The notes under the pieces: model-generated | What the model saw: the letters and a program-made list of their open reading frames with translations, nothing else | What the model was told of the DNA's origin: nothing | The model's database searches: none | Source of the DNA: Haladaptatus pallidirubidus | GTDB lineage: Archaea > Halobacteriota > Halobacteria > Halobacteriales > Haladaptataceae | DNA length: 64,000 nt | Direction of reading: 5' to 3' | Assembly: GCF_020700235.1 (NCBI RefSeq) | Contig: NZ_CP085307.1 | Location: 552,503-616,502, forward strand | Shown: piece by piece, positions 37,114-46,318 of the stretch | Layout: every line of letters begins with the position of its first letter | How positions within the stretch are numbered: position 1 is the first letter of the stretch | Translations under genes and position numbers: made by a program

Positions 37114-37919
37114 ACAGCATCCTACCCCTTGCCTCCTATTTCGGCTGACACCGCCATTCCATAGACTTGTCCACTTAGCGGCTGTTCAGTGTCGCTGAGG
37201 CGAAATAATGTTTCGAGCCATGTGGTTTGAGAAGATTCCCTGTTTATTCAAGACAGTTCTGACGCCTTGTACGTAGGTGTTTTTGACCAACATCAAGCAA
37301 TACTTATCTTATCGAGTAGTGGTACTGCATCACGTGTGCAGATGACGCTCACGGCGTTCGAGAGTCGGAATCCTCTGCCAGTGTCCACGAGACTATGTCT
37401 CGTGAGCCAACCAGAACAGGAGGTTCTGGTGACGACGACTGGCTGGTATTCCTCATGCTGGGGAAGCCTCGCCGTATACGGCGAGGAGGATGTCAAGCAC
37501 GGGTCTACCACATTCAGTCACGATCCGAAAGGCTCTCTACCGACAACGAGATTTGACACGTTCTATTCGTTTCCGATTTTGTTTTCCGAAACCTCGATTT
37601 TCGACATGGAAAACGTTGAACAGTGTACTCATTGATCGGAAAGAAGGCAAAGGAGGGAGAGTCAGCTCTCTCGGCCATCACGGCGATATCATTCGGTGAT
37701 GGCGTCAGACTATGCGTCGTACCGGCTTTTGTGAGATCGCATCTTTACTAATAATAGGTAGAGTAAAATAATTTATTTGTTTATAAATTTATATATTATA
37801 TAAAAGTATGATCTAGCTAGCTCATAACGAACTTAGTTTCAACGTCGATTTTTCTTGCATGTGGCTAAATTCGGCGGTAATCGGTGGTTACTCAACTATC
37901 TGGAGACCTAACAAGAAGT
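37114..37919. other. Gene-poor region with a perfect palindrome
   Basis: No supported gene. At 37467-37486 the sequence CCTCGCCGTATACGGCGAGG is a perfect 20-base palindrome followed by aggatgtcaag. Hairpins of this kind end some haloarchaeal IS200/IS605 (tnpB) elements, where they are part of the guide-RNA region. The preceding 150 bases may be such an element's remains. AT-rich sequence at 37746-37810 may hold the promoter of the next gene. Confidence 0.35.
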
Positions 37920-38315
37920 ATGGCAAGCGAATCAATGACGACGCAAACAACAACTTGGTTCGGCTCTACGACAGAGCATTCTGGCCTCCGTTCACCCCGT
38001 CAATACGCATTAGTCACCTCCGAAACGATCGACCTCGAAGCATTGAATTCGGAGCTAATTACTGGTGTCGTCAACGCACTCGTTGACGTAATAGAACCGG
38101 CAGCTGGCCAAACTACACTCTCACTGTACGAGCACGTGAACCCAGATGCGCTCGAAGACATTATCAAAGCAAGTACGTCGAAAAAGAGTGATATCGAAGT
38201 TCGATTTACGGTCGAAAACTATCTCGTCACCGTCCGCAGCAACAACACCATCCTCATCTACGAACCGCTTGGAGCACACCGCGGTACTGGTGAAAACCCG
38301 TGCCCGGCTAGTTGA
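37920..38315 (+). CDS. Second HalOD1-type protein
   Basis: A 131-aa protein. Its C-terminal 80 residues (ITGVVNALVDVIEPAAGQTT, LSLYEHVNPDALEDIIKAS, VRFTVENYLVTVRSNNTILI) match the halobacterial output domain HalOD1. The first 50 residues are Ser/Thr-rich and less certain. I chose the ATG at 37920; an upstream GTG at 37884 would add 12 residues. The similar protein at 3.3 kb is shorter. Role in signalling is inferred from the family name only. Confidence 0.7.
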   Translation: MASESMTTQTTTWFGSTTEHSGLRSPRQYALVTSETIDLEALNSELITGVVNALVDVIEPAAGQTTLSLYEHVNPDALEDIIKASTSKKSDIEVRFTVENYLVTVRSNNTILIYEPLGAHRGTGENPCPAS

Positions 38316-38383
38316 TCATGAAAAGCGATCCACACTACGCGACGTGTTAATCGCGTTTACCTTCACTAACGAGACTATCCTTA

Positions 38384-38680
38384 CTATTCGGATCCGTAAT
38401 CAGTGAGTTGGAGCTTCTCCTCGACCTCATAGAGATGGCCCCTCATGTAGAGCCGTTCGATGATATCCTCAGCAGCAGGCCGCTCAAGATCTTCTTCTTT
38501 CGCGAGAACCTCATAGGCTTGCTCGTACGTGAGTTCTCCCTCATCCGGGAGTGCTGTCGCGATCGCGTCGAGCGCTTTTTATGCAAGTGGAGTGAGTGGC
38601 GATTCGCCATCTGAGATCCTTCGTACGACAAATTCGACCCCTGAACAAGTAAACCCCTCGAACAGGGTCTCTTCGTGATA
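38384..38680 (-). pseudogene. Relic with a winged-helix-like tail
   Basis: On the minus strand one frame reads EETLFEGFTCSGVEFVVRRI, SDGESPLTPLA, an in-frame TAA, KALDAIATALPDEGELTYEQ, AYEVLAKEEDLERPAAEDII and ERLYMRGHLYEVEEKLQLTD before TAG. The last part looks like a small winged helix. The frame also meets a stop just upstream of EETL. I do not recognise the parent gene. The internal stop makes it a pseudogene. Confidence 0.5.
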
Positions 38681-38862
38681 CTAATTGAATCCGTGTGACA
38701 AAAGGAATGAGCATGCGATGTGGGAGGATGGGTTGGGATTGGCACAGGCCCCACACCACCTGCTGGGGGACGATGACTGCATTCTACTCTTGAGACCCGA
38801 TGAATAAAGTCATGAGCCAACCAGAGCGAAAGTGAAACTAAACGCTGTCTTGCCGACAGAAG

Positions 38863-39383
38863 TCATCGGTGTCTCTTCACTGTTAAGAACCATGTTAGGC
38901 TCTGTGTTCCTAACAACATCCCAGCTTCCACGACGTGCTTTGCATCCACCCGTCCTGAATGACGAACGAACGCAGGGAGCACAGTCTGCACAGGCGTTGA
39001 TTCGGACCGTCCCGGCCCTACATGAAGAGATAGTTTGTTGAGTCCTCTGTCGAGGATGTTCTTTGCTGCATTTAAGTCTCGGTCTTCGGTGTGACCGCAC
39101 GCCGGACACGAGTGTTCGCGCATCCACAGCGGTTTCGACGTTTCGACACAGCACTGGTTGCACTTTTTGGTGGTTCCGCGAGCATTCACACGGACGACGT
39201 GTGTGCCGTACAGTTCACCTTTGTATTCCAGCAAATCGAGGAACCGAGACCACGAACGTCCTGTTTGTTTTTCGCCGATTGACTGGTTTCGAGCATCGGC
39301 TTCACGTCCAAGTCTTCGACCGCCACTACGTCGTACGCTTTCACAAACCACGTGGTGAGTTTGTGCTGAAAGTAACTGTGCAT
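38863..39383 (-). pseudogene. tnpB: TnpB C-terminal relic of an IS200/IS605-type element
   Basis: The minus strand encodes the end of a TnpB RNA-guided nuclease: LTTWFVKAYDVVAVEDLDVK (RuvC-II region with the catalytic Glu), a frameshift near 39260, WSRFLDLLEYKGELYGTHVV, and the zinc ribbon CNQCCVETSKPLWMREHSCP with HTEDRDLNAAKNIL (RuvC-III Asp). The N-terminal half is missing. It abuts the divergent tnpA relic, the usual IS605 layout. Confidence 0.75.
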
Positions 39384-39839
39384 GGACGTTCGCTGCGGGA
39401 ATCACACTGTCTATGCAATAAACTGTTACTTCGTCTGATTCCCGAAATACCGACACGCCATCCTCGATAAGATTGAGGTGTCGCTGAAACAGAATATCCG
39501 AAACGTGGCCGAACGATATGGATACGACGTTCTCTCGTTGCTATCGCACCGGACCACGTGCACCTGTTCATGTCGATCCATCTGAAACACGCTCCGAGTG
39601 AGATTGTCCGAACAATCAAGAGTATCACCGCGAGAGAGATTTGGGAGCAACACGAATTACTGTTAGCAAGAGTATTTTGGGGTAGTTTCTGGGAACGGTC
39701 GTTCTATGTCGGGACTACCGGAGAAATGAGCAGTCGAACTGTAGAACGATACACCAACCGCACGGAGCATGTCTGGATCAAGCTTACGCGATTCATCTCG
39801 GGGCTTGACCCCGAGGCACTCTCGCTGTATTTTCTGTAG
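39382..39839 (+). pseudogene. tnpA: TnpA (Y1 transposase) relic
   Basis: Reading across breaks gives VYAINCYFV, an in-frame TGA where TGG is expected, FPKYRHAILDKIEVSLKQNI, RNVAERYGYDVLS, a frameshift near 39540, then AIAPDHVHLFMSIHLKHAPS with the HUH motif HVH, and FYVGTTGEMSSRTVERYTNR. This is a single-strand transposase of the IS200/IS605 family. The nonsense codon and frameshift make it inactive. It is divergent from the tnpB relic. Confidence 0.8.
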
Positions 39840-39904
39840 AACTAAAACATACAAATACGGTTGACGGACTTCTACCGGCTATGAGACGTTCTCAACGTTT
39901 GCGC

Positions 39905-40320
39905 ACACCCCTCGTTTTCAGTGAAAACAGAAACCAATCCTATTCTCGTTGAGATCAGATAGATTCCGCTGGTCAGACCCCTCGTTTTCAGTGAAAGCGG
40001 AACCAGTACTACACTTGCGACTACTACACTAACTAGCCTAGTATAGTAAGTAAGTAATTATGGGTAGAGGAAATATCGACAAATGAGCTCTGGAACGTAA
40101 TTTAATCGCTGTCTCCGTGTTTTTCACTGAAAACTCGGTGTCTGACGATTGCACTTTACCGTTTCTTTAAGTAGGCAACCTTTGGTACAGATAGAACGGT
40201 TGCTCATTCACATGGTTTCACTGAAAACGAGGGGTGTCTCTCGATGTGCATGGATTACCGAACGTCCTTGTTTAAACTCTCCTGGCCGTTATTCTTCACC
40301 TTTCACTGAAAACAGGGAGC
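39905..40320. other. Replication origin 1 with five ORB-type repeats
   Basis: Five copies of CCCTCGTTTTCAGTGAAA or its reverse lie upstream of the first orc gene: two forward (39905-39928 and 39975-39998) and three reversed (40120-40143, 40216-40238, 40299-40320). The two sets point towards each other across an AT-rich tract (40010-40090), the classic haloarchaeal oriC layout. Orc1/Cdc6 is expected to bind these boxes. The copy at 40299 is least complete (aacaggga in place of aacgaggg). Confidence 0.85.
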
Positions 40321-40360
40321 GGTAGAACTAAGATGCTTCTTCAAGAAGACATGTAATAAC

Positions 40361-41623
40361 GTGCCAAACGATCCAATTCCTACGCCGGATCCCGAGGATA
40401 TTGCTGATGATCCACTTGCCCAGCGTAATGACTCTATCTTCGCACGCCGAGAGCTACTCCGAATCGGGCACGTTCCCGACAGCGACCGCATTGTCGGTCG
40501 TGACGGAGAAATCAAGGATATAGAAGAATTGCTCCGTCCAGGCGTGTTCGGTGACCCGCCGGGAAATGCGATTGTCTATGGCAAGACAGGATCCGGTAAA
40601 TCGCTCGTCTCTCGACACGTTACTGGACGTGCCCGTGCAATTGCTCAAAACAACGACATCTCCCTCATTTCCGCCTATATCGATTGCGACCAAGCAAACA
40701 CTATTACTCGAGTTGCTCGATCTCTCTCACAACAAGCCGAATACCAGTCTACTCGCTCGCTAGATATTCCAGATAAGGGGATTGGATCTAGCGAGTACAT
40801 GGACTATCTCTACACGCTGCTCGACGATGCTGATGTCCTCGTCGCCATTATCGACGAGATTGACAAACTCGGTGACGATGAAATTCTGTTCAAACTCTCG
40901 AGAGCAGAAGAGAGTGGTAAAACTGGTTGCTATATCGGTGTCATCGCGATTAGCAATAAGATCGAATACTACGAGAACCTCGATGAGCGGGTGAAGTCTA
41001 GCTTCCAAGACGATGAACTCGTTTTCCATCCGTATGATGCCGGGCAAATCCGTGAAATACTGAACAAACGCCGAGATGCATTTCAACCAAATGTTCTCGA
41101 AGATGGTGTTATCCCACGCGTTGCAGCACTTGCTGCGCGTGAACACGGTGACGCGCGGAAAGCAATTGAAATCCTTTCGAGTTCGGGAAAGCTAGCTGCT
41201 CGCAATGGGGATTCGAGTGTCTCGGAGGAACATGTCGATGCGGCGCAGGACTATGCAGAAATGTCGCGATTCCAAGAGCTGATCCGAGGGTCGACTCCAC
41301 ACTCGAAATACGTCTTGTTTGCCCTCGCGTACTTACAGAAGTCATCGCTGAAACAAGCCTTCAGCACAGGAGAGATCTATCACGTGTACGAGGACGTCTG
41401 TAAAAGTGAGGGAACCGATCCACTCAGTCACCAACGAGTACTGGAGTTGCTAAAGGAATGGGCGTTTAGTGACGTTACGGAAAACCGCCATACTGGTGGC
41501 GGAAAGAGCGAGGGGAGCTACCGAGAACACTCACTATTGCGCGATTCTGATATGGTTCTCGATACTGTCTTTGAACAGCCAAAAACAAAACAGAATATCG
41601 TATCCGACCTCCAAAACGATTAA
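40361..41623 (+). CDS. cdc6: Orc1/Cdc6 initiator protein of origin 1
   Basis: A 420-aa AAA+ origin-recognition protein. Walker A is YGKTGSGKSLVSRH, Walker B is VAIIDEIDKLGDDEIL, sensor 1 lies in VIAISNKIEYYENLDERVKS, and AAREHGDARKAIEILSSSGK holds sensor 2. The C-terminal winged helix covers about the last 110 residues. The start is a GTG at 40361, 40 bases after the last ORB repeat. The N-terminus (PNDPIPTPDPEDIADDPLAQ) precedes the usual FARRELLRIGHVPD. It should bind the ORB repeats just upstream and recruit MCM. Confidence 0.95.
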   Translation: MPNDPIPTPDPEDIADDPLAQRNDSIFARRELLRIGHVPDSDRIVGRDGEIKDIEELLRPGVFGDPPGNAIVYGKTGSGKSLVSRHVTGRARAIAQNNDISLISAYIDCDQANTITRVARSLSQQAEYQSTRSLDIPDKGIGSSEYMDYLYTLLDDADVLVAIIDEIDKLGDDEILFKLSRAEESGKTGCYIGVIAISNKIEYYENLDERVKSSFQDDELVFHPYDAGQIREILNKRRDAFQPNVLEDGVIPRVAALAAREHGDARKAIEILSSSGKLAARNGDSSVSEEHVDAAQDYAEMSRFQELIRGSTPHSKYVLFALAYLQKSSLKQAFSTGEIYHVYEDVCKSEGTDPLSHQRVLELLKEWAFSDVTENRHTGGGKSEGSYREHSLLRDSDMVLDTVFEQPKTKQNIVSDLQND

Positions 41624-41888
41624 TCGTATTCTGAGTTCCGAAGCCACAATCCATAACTGTCGCGACTCTGTCGTATTGTGGTTGATCGATTGAGTGGATG
41701 CGCTGCTGACGGGATGCTGTTCTGCCCAACCATATCTCAGTATTCGATCTAGCTAATTTCGGATTCAATAGTTTCCACCTCTATGACGATGATAGGATTG
41801 GGGAACTGCTTAGAGAATACTAACTCCCGAACTGATGAAACTGGTCGGTTGAATTAGCAGTGATGCTTGATCAGTAAACAGCGCCCTC

Positions 41889-42632
41889 ACACCGGATTTC
41901 AAATGAATTCCATTCCAAGGGAAAGGGAGGTATCGAGTAGGAGGTGGATAATATAGTTCTTGAGAAATGAGGAACAAGACGGTAAGGCAGTTACTCGTTC
42001 TGGTATGCGGCATTTTGTGTTCAACTGGAAACCGGTGACTCTATTCGCATTATTATATATATTACTGTAAAGGTAATATAGTAGCAGTAGTAATGTGTAA
42101 GAAATACATTTTAGGAGTTTACAAACGATATTCGAGAATGAGAGTTTCTAGCAATATTGTGTTTATATACTATCTGTCTGATCATCGTTTCGATGGTGGG
42201 AAATCGTACAATCCCCCCGTGTTCTACTCAACGACACTGGATTTCAAATGATTTCCCATCTACAGCACCTCTATCTGCTATTTAATGAGGTTTCAGAAGA
42301 ACAGCCGTCAAGTTATACCGTCTACGTGGAGACCTTACACTTGCGTAAATTCATTTGAAATTCGGTGTGGGGGCATCAAGAATCTCAGTCTTACTCTACC
42401 ACACCAAGAATTCATTTGAAACATGGTGTGAGACGGAGGGGGATAATCGAGGTTTAAGAATCCTGCCATTTGTCAGGAATTCATTTGAAATGTGGTGTTA
42501 TCCACCTGTCTGCCACTACTCTATACCGATAGACCGGTGAATAAGAACCGGAGCCGGCTTCCACGTGAATCCATGAAGTGAGGTATTTTGGGGAAAGAAC
42601 TAAGACCAATTCATTTGAAATCCGGTGTATGG
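41889..42632. other. Replication origin 2 with six repeats of a different type
   Basis: Six copies of a second motif, TTCATTTGAAATCCGGTGT or close variants, lie around the second orc gene's promoter. Forward: 42347-42371, 42408-42431, 42478-42500, 42607-42632. Reverse: 41889-41911 and 42234-42257. A strongly AT-rich tract (42050-42180) lies between the two reversed copies and could be the unwinding element. The last copy touches the ATG of the second orc gene, so the initiator may repress its own synthesis. The motif is unrelated to the origin 1 boxes except for the shared ending GTGT. Confidence 0.8.
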
Positions 42633-44008
42633 ATTCAGGCACGGCACAGGTGAAAACACTCGGAGATTATGCTGCCGAGCATGGGGCTGTTGCCCACTCT
42701 CGCTCTAAAGCTCGCGACGACCCCCTTTCCGTACTCGACGAGGATGACCCTATTTTCGCCAACGAAGATTTACTTCGTATCGACCATATCCCCGAACACG
42801 ACAAGATCGTCGGTCGAAACGATCAGATTGAAACCGTCGCTCGTCGACTCAAACCGACGATCACTGGTGGCTCTGGAAAGGGAACACTTCTTCTTGGCAA
42901 ATCTGGCTCCGGGAAGACACTTGTCACTCGGTACGTGAGCCGTGAAGTCGAAGAACGCGGCGCAGATAACGACGTCCGAATCGGCCGTGCAATTATCGAC
43001 TGCGCGCAACGCCGCTCGGAAGTCCAAACAGTCATTCACCTCTCAAAAAGTCTGAACGACCCCCAGAAAACAGGCATCACGATTCCACATTCGGGAATCG
43101 CGACAGGAGCGTACTACGACCGCTTATGGATGGTCATCGATAAACTCTATGACGCGATTATCGTCGTTCTCGACGAAATCGATCGGCTTGCGCCATCAGA
43201 TGACGCCCGGAACATTCCACCAGAGGAAGCGGATGACAGCAAACTCCTCATGCAGCTCTCTCGAGCTGGTGAGGAAAACGACGTTGAGGCCAGCATCACA
43301 GTCGTCGGCATCAGCAACGATCTCAAATATGGCGATCGATTGGACACTCGTGTTGAGAGTTCGTTTGCCCCGGATGAGATCGTTTTCCCCGCGTACGATG
43401 CAAACCAACTTGGTGATATTCTAGACCGACGTCGCGACGCCTATCACAAAGGTGTCCTCTCGGAGGACGTGATCCCGTTATGCTCTGCATTTTCCGCACA
43501 GGAACACGGCGATGCACGACGTGCACTCGATCTCTTTCGACTTGCTGGTGAAGTCGCTCGTGATGACGATGTCGATCAGGTTCGTGAAGAACACGTCCGT
43601 GCTGCGAACGACGATGCTGAAGTCACACGGGTTCAGGATCTGATTCGTGGGTGCCCGACGCAGGCAAAAATCGCGATTGCCGCACTTGCCGCCATGGATG
43701 AATTTACAAATCAATCCCATTTCAAGGCGACTGAGATGTACCGTGTCTATCGCAAATTCGCCGAGTCAATTAATACAAATGTACTCGGCCAGAAACGCAT
43801 CACCGATCAACTTCGAGAGTATGAGACTCTGAAAATCCTCGATATGACTCGAACGAGTGATGGATATCGTGAAGGAACGTATTTAGAACTCTCGCTCTTA
43901 GACGAGGCAAGCTTGCTGCTGCAATCGATCGGACTTGATGACCAATGTTCGAGGATCCCGATTGACACTCAAATGCGCCAACAGATCATTGGTCTCGTAG
44001 GGCGCTGA
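42629..44008 (+). CDS. cdc6: Orc1/Cdc6 initiator protein of origin 2
   Basis: A 459-aa AAA+ origin-recognition protein. Walker A is GKSGSGKTLVTRYVSREVEE, Walker B is VVLDEIDRLAPSDD, sensor 1 lies in VVGISNDLKYGDRLDTRVES, and AQEHGDARRALDLFRLAGEV holds sensor 2, with a winged-helix end. It is related to the first Orc1/Cdc6 but clearly diverged. I chose the ATG at 42629: it lies inside the last origin repeat and gives a usual N-terminus (MDSGTAQVKTLGDYAAEHGA). The longer frame to 42578 reads through that repeat. It should bind the repeat family of origin 2. Confidence 0.93.
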   Translation: MDSGTAQVKTLGDYAAEHGAVAHSRSKARDDPLSVLDEDDPIFANEDLLRIDHIPEHDKIVGRNDQIETVARRLKPTITGGSGKGTLLLGKSGSGKTLVTRYVSREVEERGADNDVRIGRAIIDCAQRRSEVQTVIHLSKSLNDPQKTGITIPHSGIATGAYYDRLWMVIDKLYDAIIVVLDEIDRLAPSDDARNIPPEEADDSKLLMQLSRAGEENDVEASITVVGISNDLKYGDRLDTRVESSFAPDEIVFPAYDANQLGDILDRRRDAYHKGVLSEDVIPLCSAFSAQEHGDARRALDLFRLAGEVARDDDVDQVREEHVRAANDDAEVTRVQDLIRGCPTQAKIAIAALAAMDEFTNQSHFKATEMYRVYRKFAESINTNVLGQKRITDQLREYETLKILDMTRTSDGYREGTYLELSLLDEASLLLQSIGLDDQCSRIPIDTQMRQQIIGLVGR

Positions 44009-44106
44009 CTTTTTCTCCAGACTTTCTGCTTTCGGTCACTTTTCAGCCCACAACTTTCGGCAGCAATTCGTCGATACAGTTTTAAAAACTCCATCAGAAG
44101 CGTGGA

Positions 44107-44430
44107 TCAGTGTTCAGGGGGAGGTGCGGTCTGATCTCGTTCGCTTGCGTCGGATTTCTCCATCCGAGCATAAATCGTTTGCAAAGTTTCTTCGGCATGC
44201 AGTAACCGTGATCATTGAGGAACACTCGTCCTTCGTCACTAATTCCATAAAACTTGACGGGAGATTGTCTGCCGTTCCCGTCAGGGGGAAAACCTCTTAC
44301 ACGATCCCTACCTCGACGAGTTGCTGGAGATGTTGGCAGATTACCGTCTTGCTCTTACTCGGGTTGCACAATCCAATTCTTTTAGCGTCGGAAGCTGTGA
44401 TGGATGTCCGAGTGTATCCTGAATGAGCGA
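44107..44430 (-). pseudogene. Winged-helix regulator relic
   Basis: Reading the minus strand across frame changes gives LGHPSQLPTLKELD, NPSKSKTVICQHLQQLVEVG, a TAA, EVFPLTGTADNLPSSF, YGISDEGRVFLNDHG, LLHAEETLQTIYARMEKSDA and SERDQTAPPPEH before TGA. It is a haloarchaeal ArsR-like winged-helix regulator of the kind found on plasmids. At least two frameshifts and one stop make it inactive. It lies between the second orc gene and the par region. Confidence 0.6.
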
Positions 44431-44631
44431 AAACGTGTCTCTTAGACAACGACATTCAACCGTTTTAGAACGTTGTCGAGGTTAGATGGTGTACTGTCAG
44501 AGGTGCTCATACGTATCTCTTCGAATAGTGCGTGAGAAAGCGTTTCGTCGAAATACGAATCGGTCTTTTACGATGTGGTCACTGACGAAGTCACTAATTG
44601 AGTCGTTTCCTGCGATAGTCGAATTAGAGAG

Positions 44632-44692
44632 GCTAATACATTAGTTAGTAGAGTTAGTATAACTAATTAGCCTAACTAAGTAGGTTGGTTGA
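44632..44692. repeat. TTAGTTAG/CTAACTAA-rich direct and inverted repeats
   Basis: The stretch ttagttagtagagttagtat then aactaattagcctaactaag combines forward TTAGT and reverse CTAACTA words. These words recur downstream at 44825 and 45009, so this is probably part of the same centromere-like region. Confidence 0.5.
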
Positions 44693-44824
44693 TGAGTTTG
44701 CCTAGGTTGTTAATTGCTTTTCTACCGCTAGATCGATCAAGCGTCCCCCTCGATTTGTGCCACCAGAGTTGCGAAATCGAGTCTGTTGGTTTCGTAGAGT
44801 AGATGGTTTGTCCATCTTATTAGT

Positions 44825-44850
44825 CTAACTAGATAGTCTAACTATCGTAT
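44825..44850 (+). repeat. Two 13-base iteron copies
   Basis: CTAACTAGATAGT and CTAACTATCGTAT lie head to tail in 13-base phase. They share CTAACTA with the main array at 45009-45073. Confidence 0.55.
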
Positions 44851-45008
44851 GCTGAATGAACTGCTCTGCTTGTCGGACGAGCGTTTCATGGTTTTTGCGA
44901 GTAACTGAGCCTACTCAACTCAGTATTCAATCCGAAGATAACGATATCAAATCTGTTTTCGCTCTGGGTACTTATTGAAAGTCCACTATCTGAACCTGTC
45001 TATACAGA

Positions 45009-45073
45009 TTAACTAAGGGGCCTAACTACACAGTCTAACTATACAGCCTAACTACACAGACTAAGTATGCGGT
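45009..45073 (+). repeat. Iteron array of five 13-base repeats upstream of parA
   Basis: Five exact 13-base steps: TTAACTAAGGGGC, CTAACTACACAGT, CTAACTATACAGC, CTAACTACACAGA, CTAAGTATGCGGT. The third and fourth copies differ at two positions only. The array ends 79 bases before the parA ATG. Tandem repeats directly before a parA-type gene are typical of partition sites (parS/parC) that also control the operon. A parB-like DNA binder is expected to sit on them. Confidence 0.75.
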
Positions 45074-45152
45074 CTACCTGGTTAGCCAAGATAGGGTGTC
45101 TACCTTGTTTGTCTGACGAACCTTTACAACAAGTCTGTACGAGTAGGCAAAC

Positions 45153-45980
45153 ATGCTCACCTATACAACATACTCGGAAGCAGGCGGCGTTGGGAAAACT
45201 ACGCTGTCAGCAAACCTCGCACGAGCGCACGTTGACAATGGACTCGATGTGCTCGTTATCGATTTCGATCCTCAAGACGGCAGCCTCTCCTATCTTCTCG
45301 GGGTTGATGATGGGCGGGATGATGAGAACGCTGACACGCTCGTTCATCACTTGATAGATCGACCGAAGGGCGATTTTGAGAACTTGATTCGAACGACTGA
45401 GGGGATAGACGTTCTTCCTTCTCACAATATCCTTGAACGCCTGGGCGATTTGCTTAGCGATGCTGCGAGTATTGCAGAACAGACTGGCGAGTCCTTCTCG
45501 AAATATGGTCGTTTGCGCCATGTTCTCGCTAAAAATAACGTCCCCGACCGGTATGATGTATTGATAGTCGATCCTCCCGCCACGTCAGGGCCACATTTAT
45601 ACAATGCAATCGACGCAACGCGATCACTCGTTATTCCTGTTGAACTGTCCGGTAAAGGCGACCAATCAATTTCGGGCCTTGAGTCTGTCTCGGCGGGTAT
45701 TGAAGAAACACTCGGAATTACTGTCGGTGTCCTTGCTGTTGTTCCTAATCGCTACGAGGGGTTGAATGATCAAGATGCAGTATTGAATGAAGTCTCTGAT
45801 TTGGGGTATGACATCCCCGTGACGCTCCGTAAGCGTTCGTCGCTGTTTGAGGGATGTTGGAGGACACAATGTACTGCATATCGCTATATCGAAGAACACA
45901 GAGAGCGAAAGCGTGACCATGAACTCGAAACGCTGGTGAAGATCGACGAGCTGGCCAAGCATTTGGAGGACGGGACATGA
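45153..45980 (+). CDS. parA: ParA-family partition ATPase
   Basis: A 275-aa deviant Walker ATPase. It starts MLTYTTYSEAGGVGKTTLSA with the signature Lys at GGVGKTT, then LVIDFDPQDGSLSYLLG (A' motif) and VLIVDPPATSGPHLYNAID (Walker B-like). It moves plasmid copies or sister DNA by binding nucleoid DNA under ATP. The iteron array lies just upstream. The downstream gene starts inside its last codons (4-base overlap), so both are in one operon. No N-terminal HTH is present; the protein begins at the Walker motif. Confidence 0.93.
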   Translation: MLTYTTYSEAGGVGKTTLSANLARAHVDNGLDVLVIDFDPQDGSLSYLLGVDDGRDDENADTLVHHLIDRPKGDFENLIRTTEGIDVLPSHNILERLGDLLSDAASIAEQTGESFSKYGRLRHVLAKNNVPDRYDVLIVDPPATSGPHLYNAIDATRSLVIPVELSGKGDQSISGLESVSAGIEETLGITVGVLAVVPNRYEGLNDQDAVLNEVSDLGYDIPVTLRKRSSLFEGCWRTQCTAYRYIEEHRERKRDHELETLVKIDELAKHLEDGT

Positions 45981-46318
45981 AGCGCGGATCAGGCGACGAT
46001 CCGTTCGGCCACGAACTAGATAATGGCGAAGACGTGACGGTTCAAGACAAACCGACCGAGAACGAGAGTAGAGAGAACTCATCGTCTGTTCCATGGGCGG
46101 TCGAACGGAGTAGTGTCAAGAGTGGGCGTGAAATGGTGCAGTTCTATTTGCAAGAGAACACACAGAAACGAGAGGATGATTTCAAACGAGATGTCGAGGA
46201 GGAAGCTGGCTATAATGTTTATACCACCGATCTCAGAGAAGCCGCGTATTTAGTAGCGATGGAACACGCAGACGAAGTGGCAGAGATGTTAGATGAGTGG
46301 GGGTGTGAATACAGCTGA
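45977..46318 (+). CDS. Small partner protein of ParA
   Basis: A 113-aa acidic protein overlapping parA by 4 bases. The middle part, VKSGREMVQFYLQENTQKRE, and the end YTTDLREAAYLVAMEHADEV look helical. It has the place and size of a ParB-type or ribbon-helix-helix centromere-binding partner, but I see no clear DNA-binding motif. Function is inferred from position only. The first 45 residues are disordered and acidic. Confidence 0.7.
   Translation: MKRGSGDDPFGHELDNGEDVTVQDKPTENESRENSSSVPWAVERSSVKSGREMVQFYLQENTQKREDDFKRDVEEEAGYNVYTTDLREAAYLVAMEHADEVAEMLDEWGCEYS

Noticed and set aside
39905..42632. The regularly spaced origin boxes as a possible CRISPR array
   Set aside because: Spacing is irregular, copies occur in both orientations and they vary in sequence. 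They lie beside orc genes. No cas genes are present in the window.
45009..45073. The 13-base tandem repeats as a simple microsatellite
   Set aside because: The phase is kept while bases vary, a second set lies upstream in the same phase, and parA follows at once. A functional site is the better reading.
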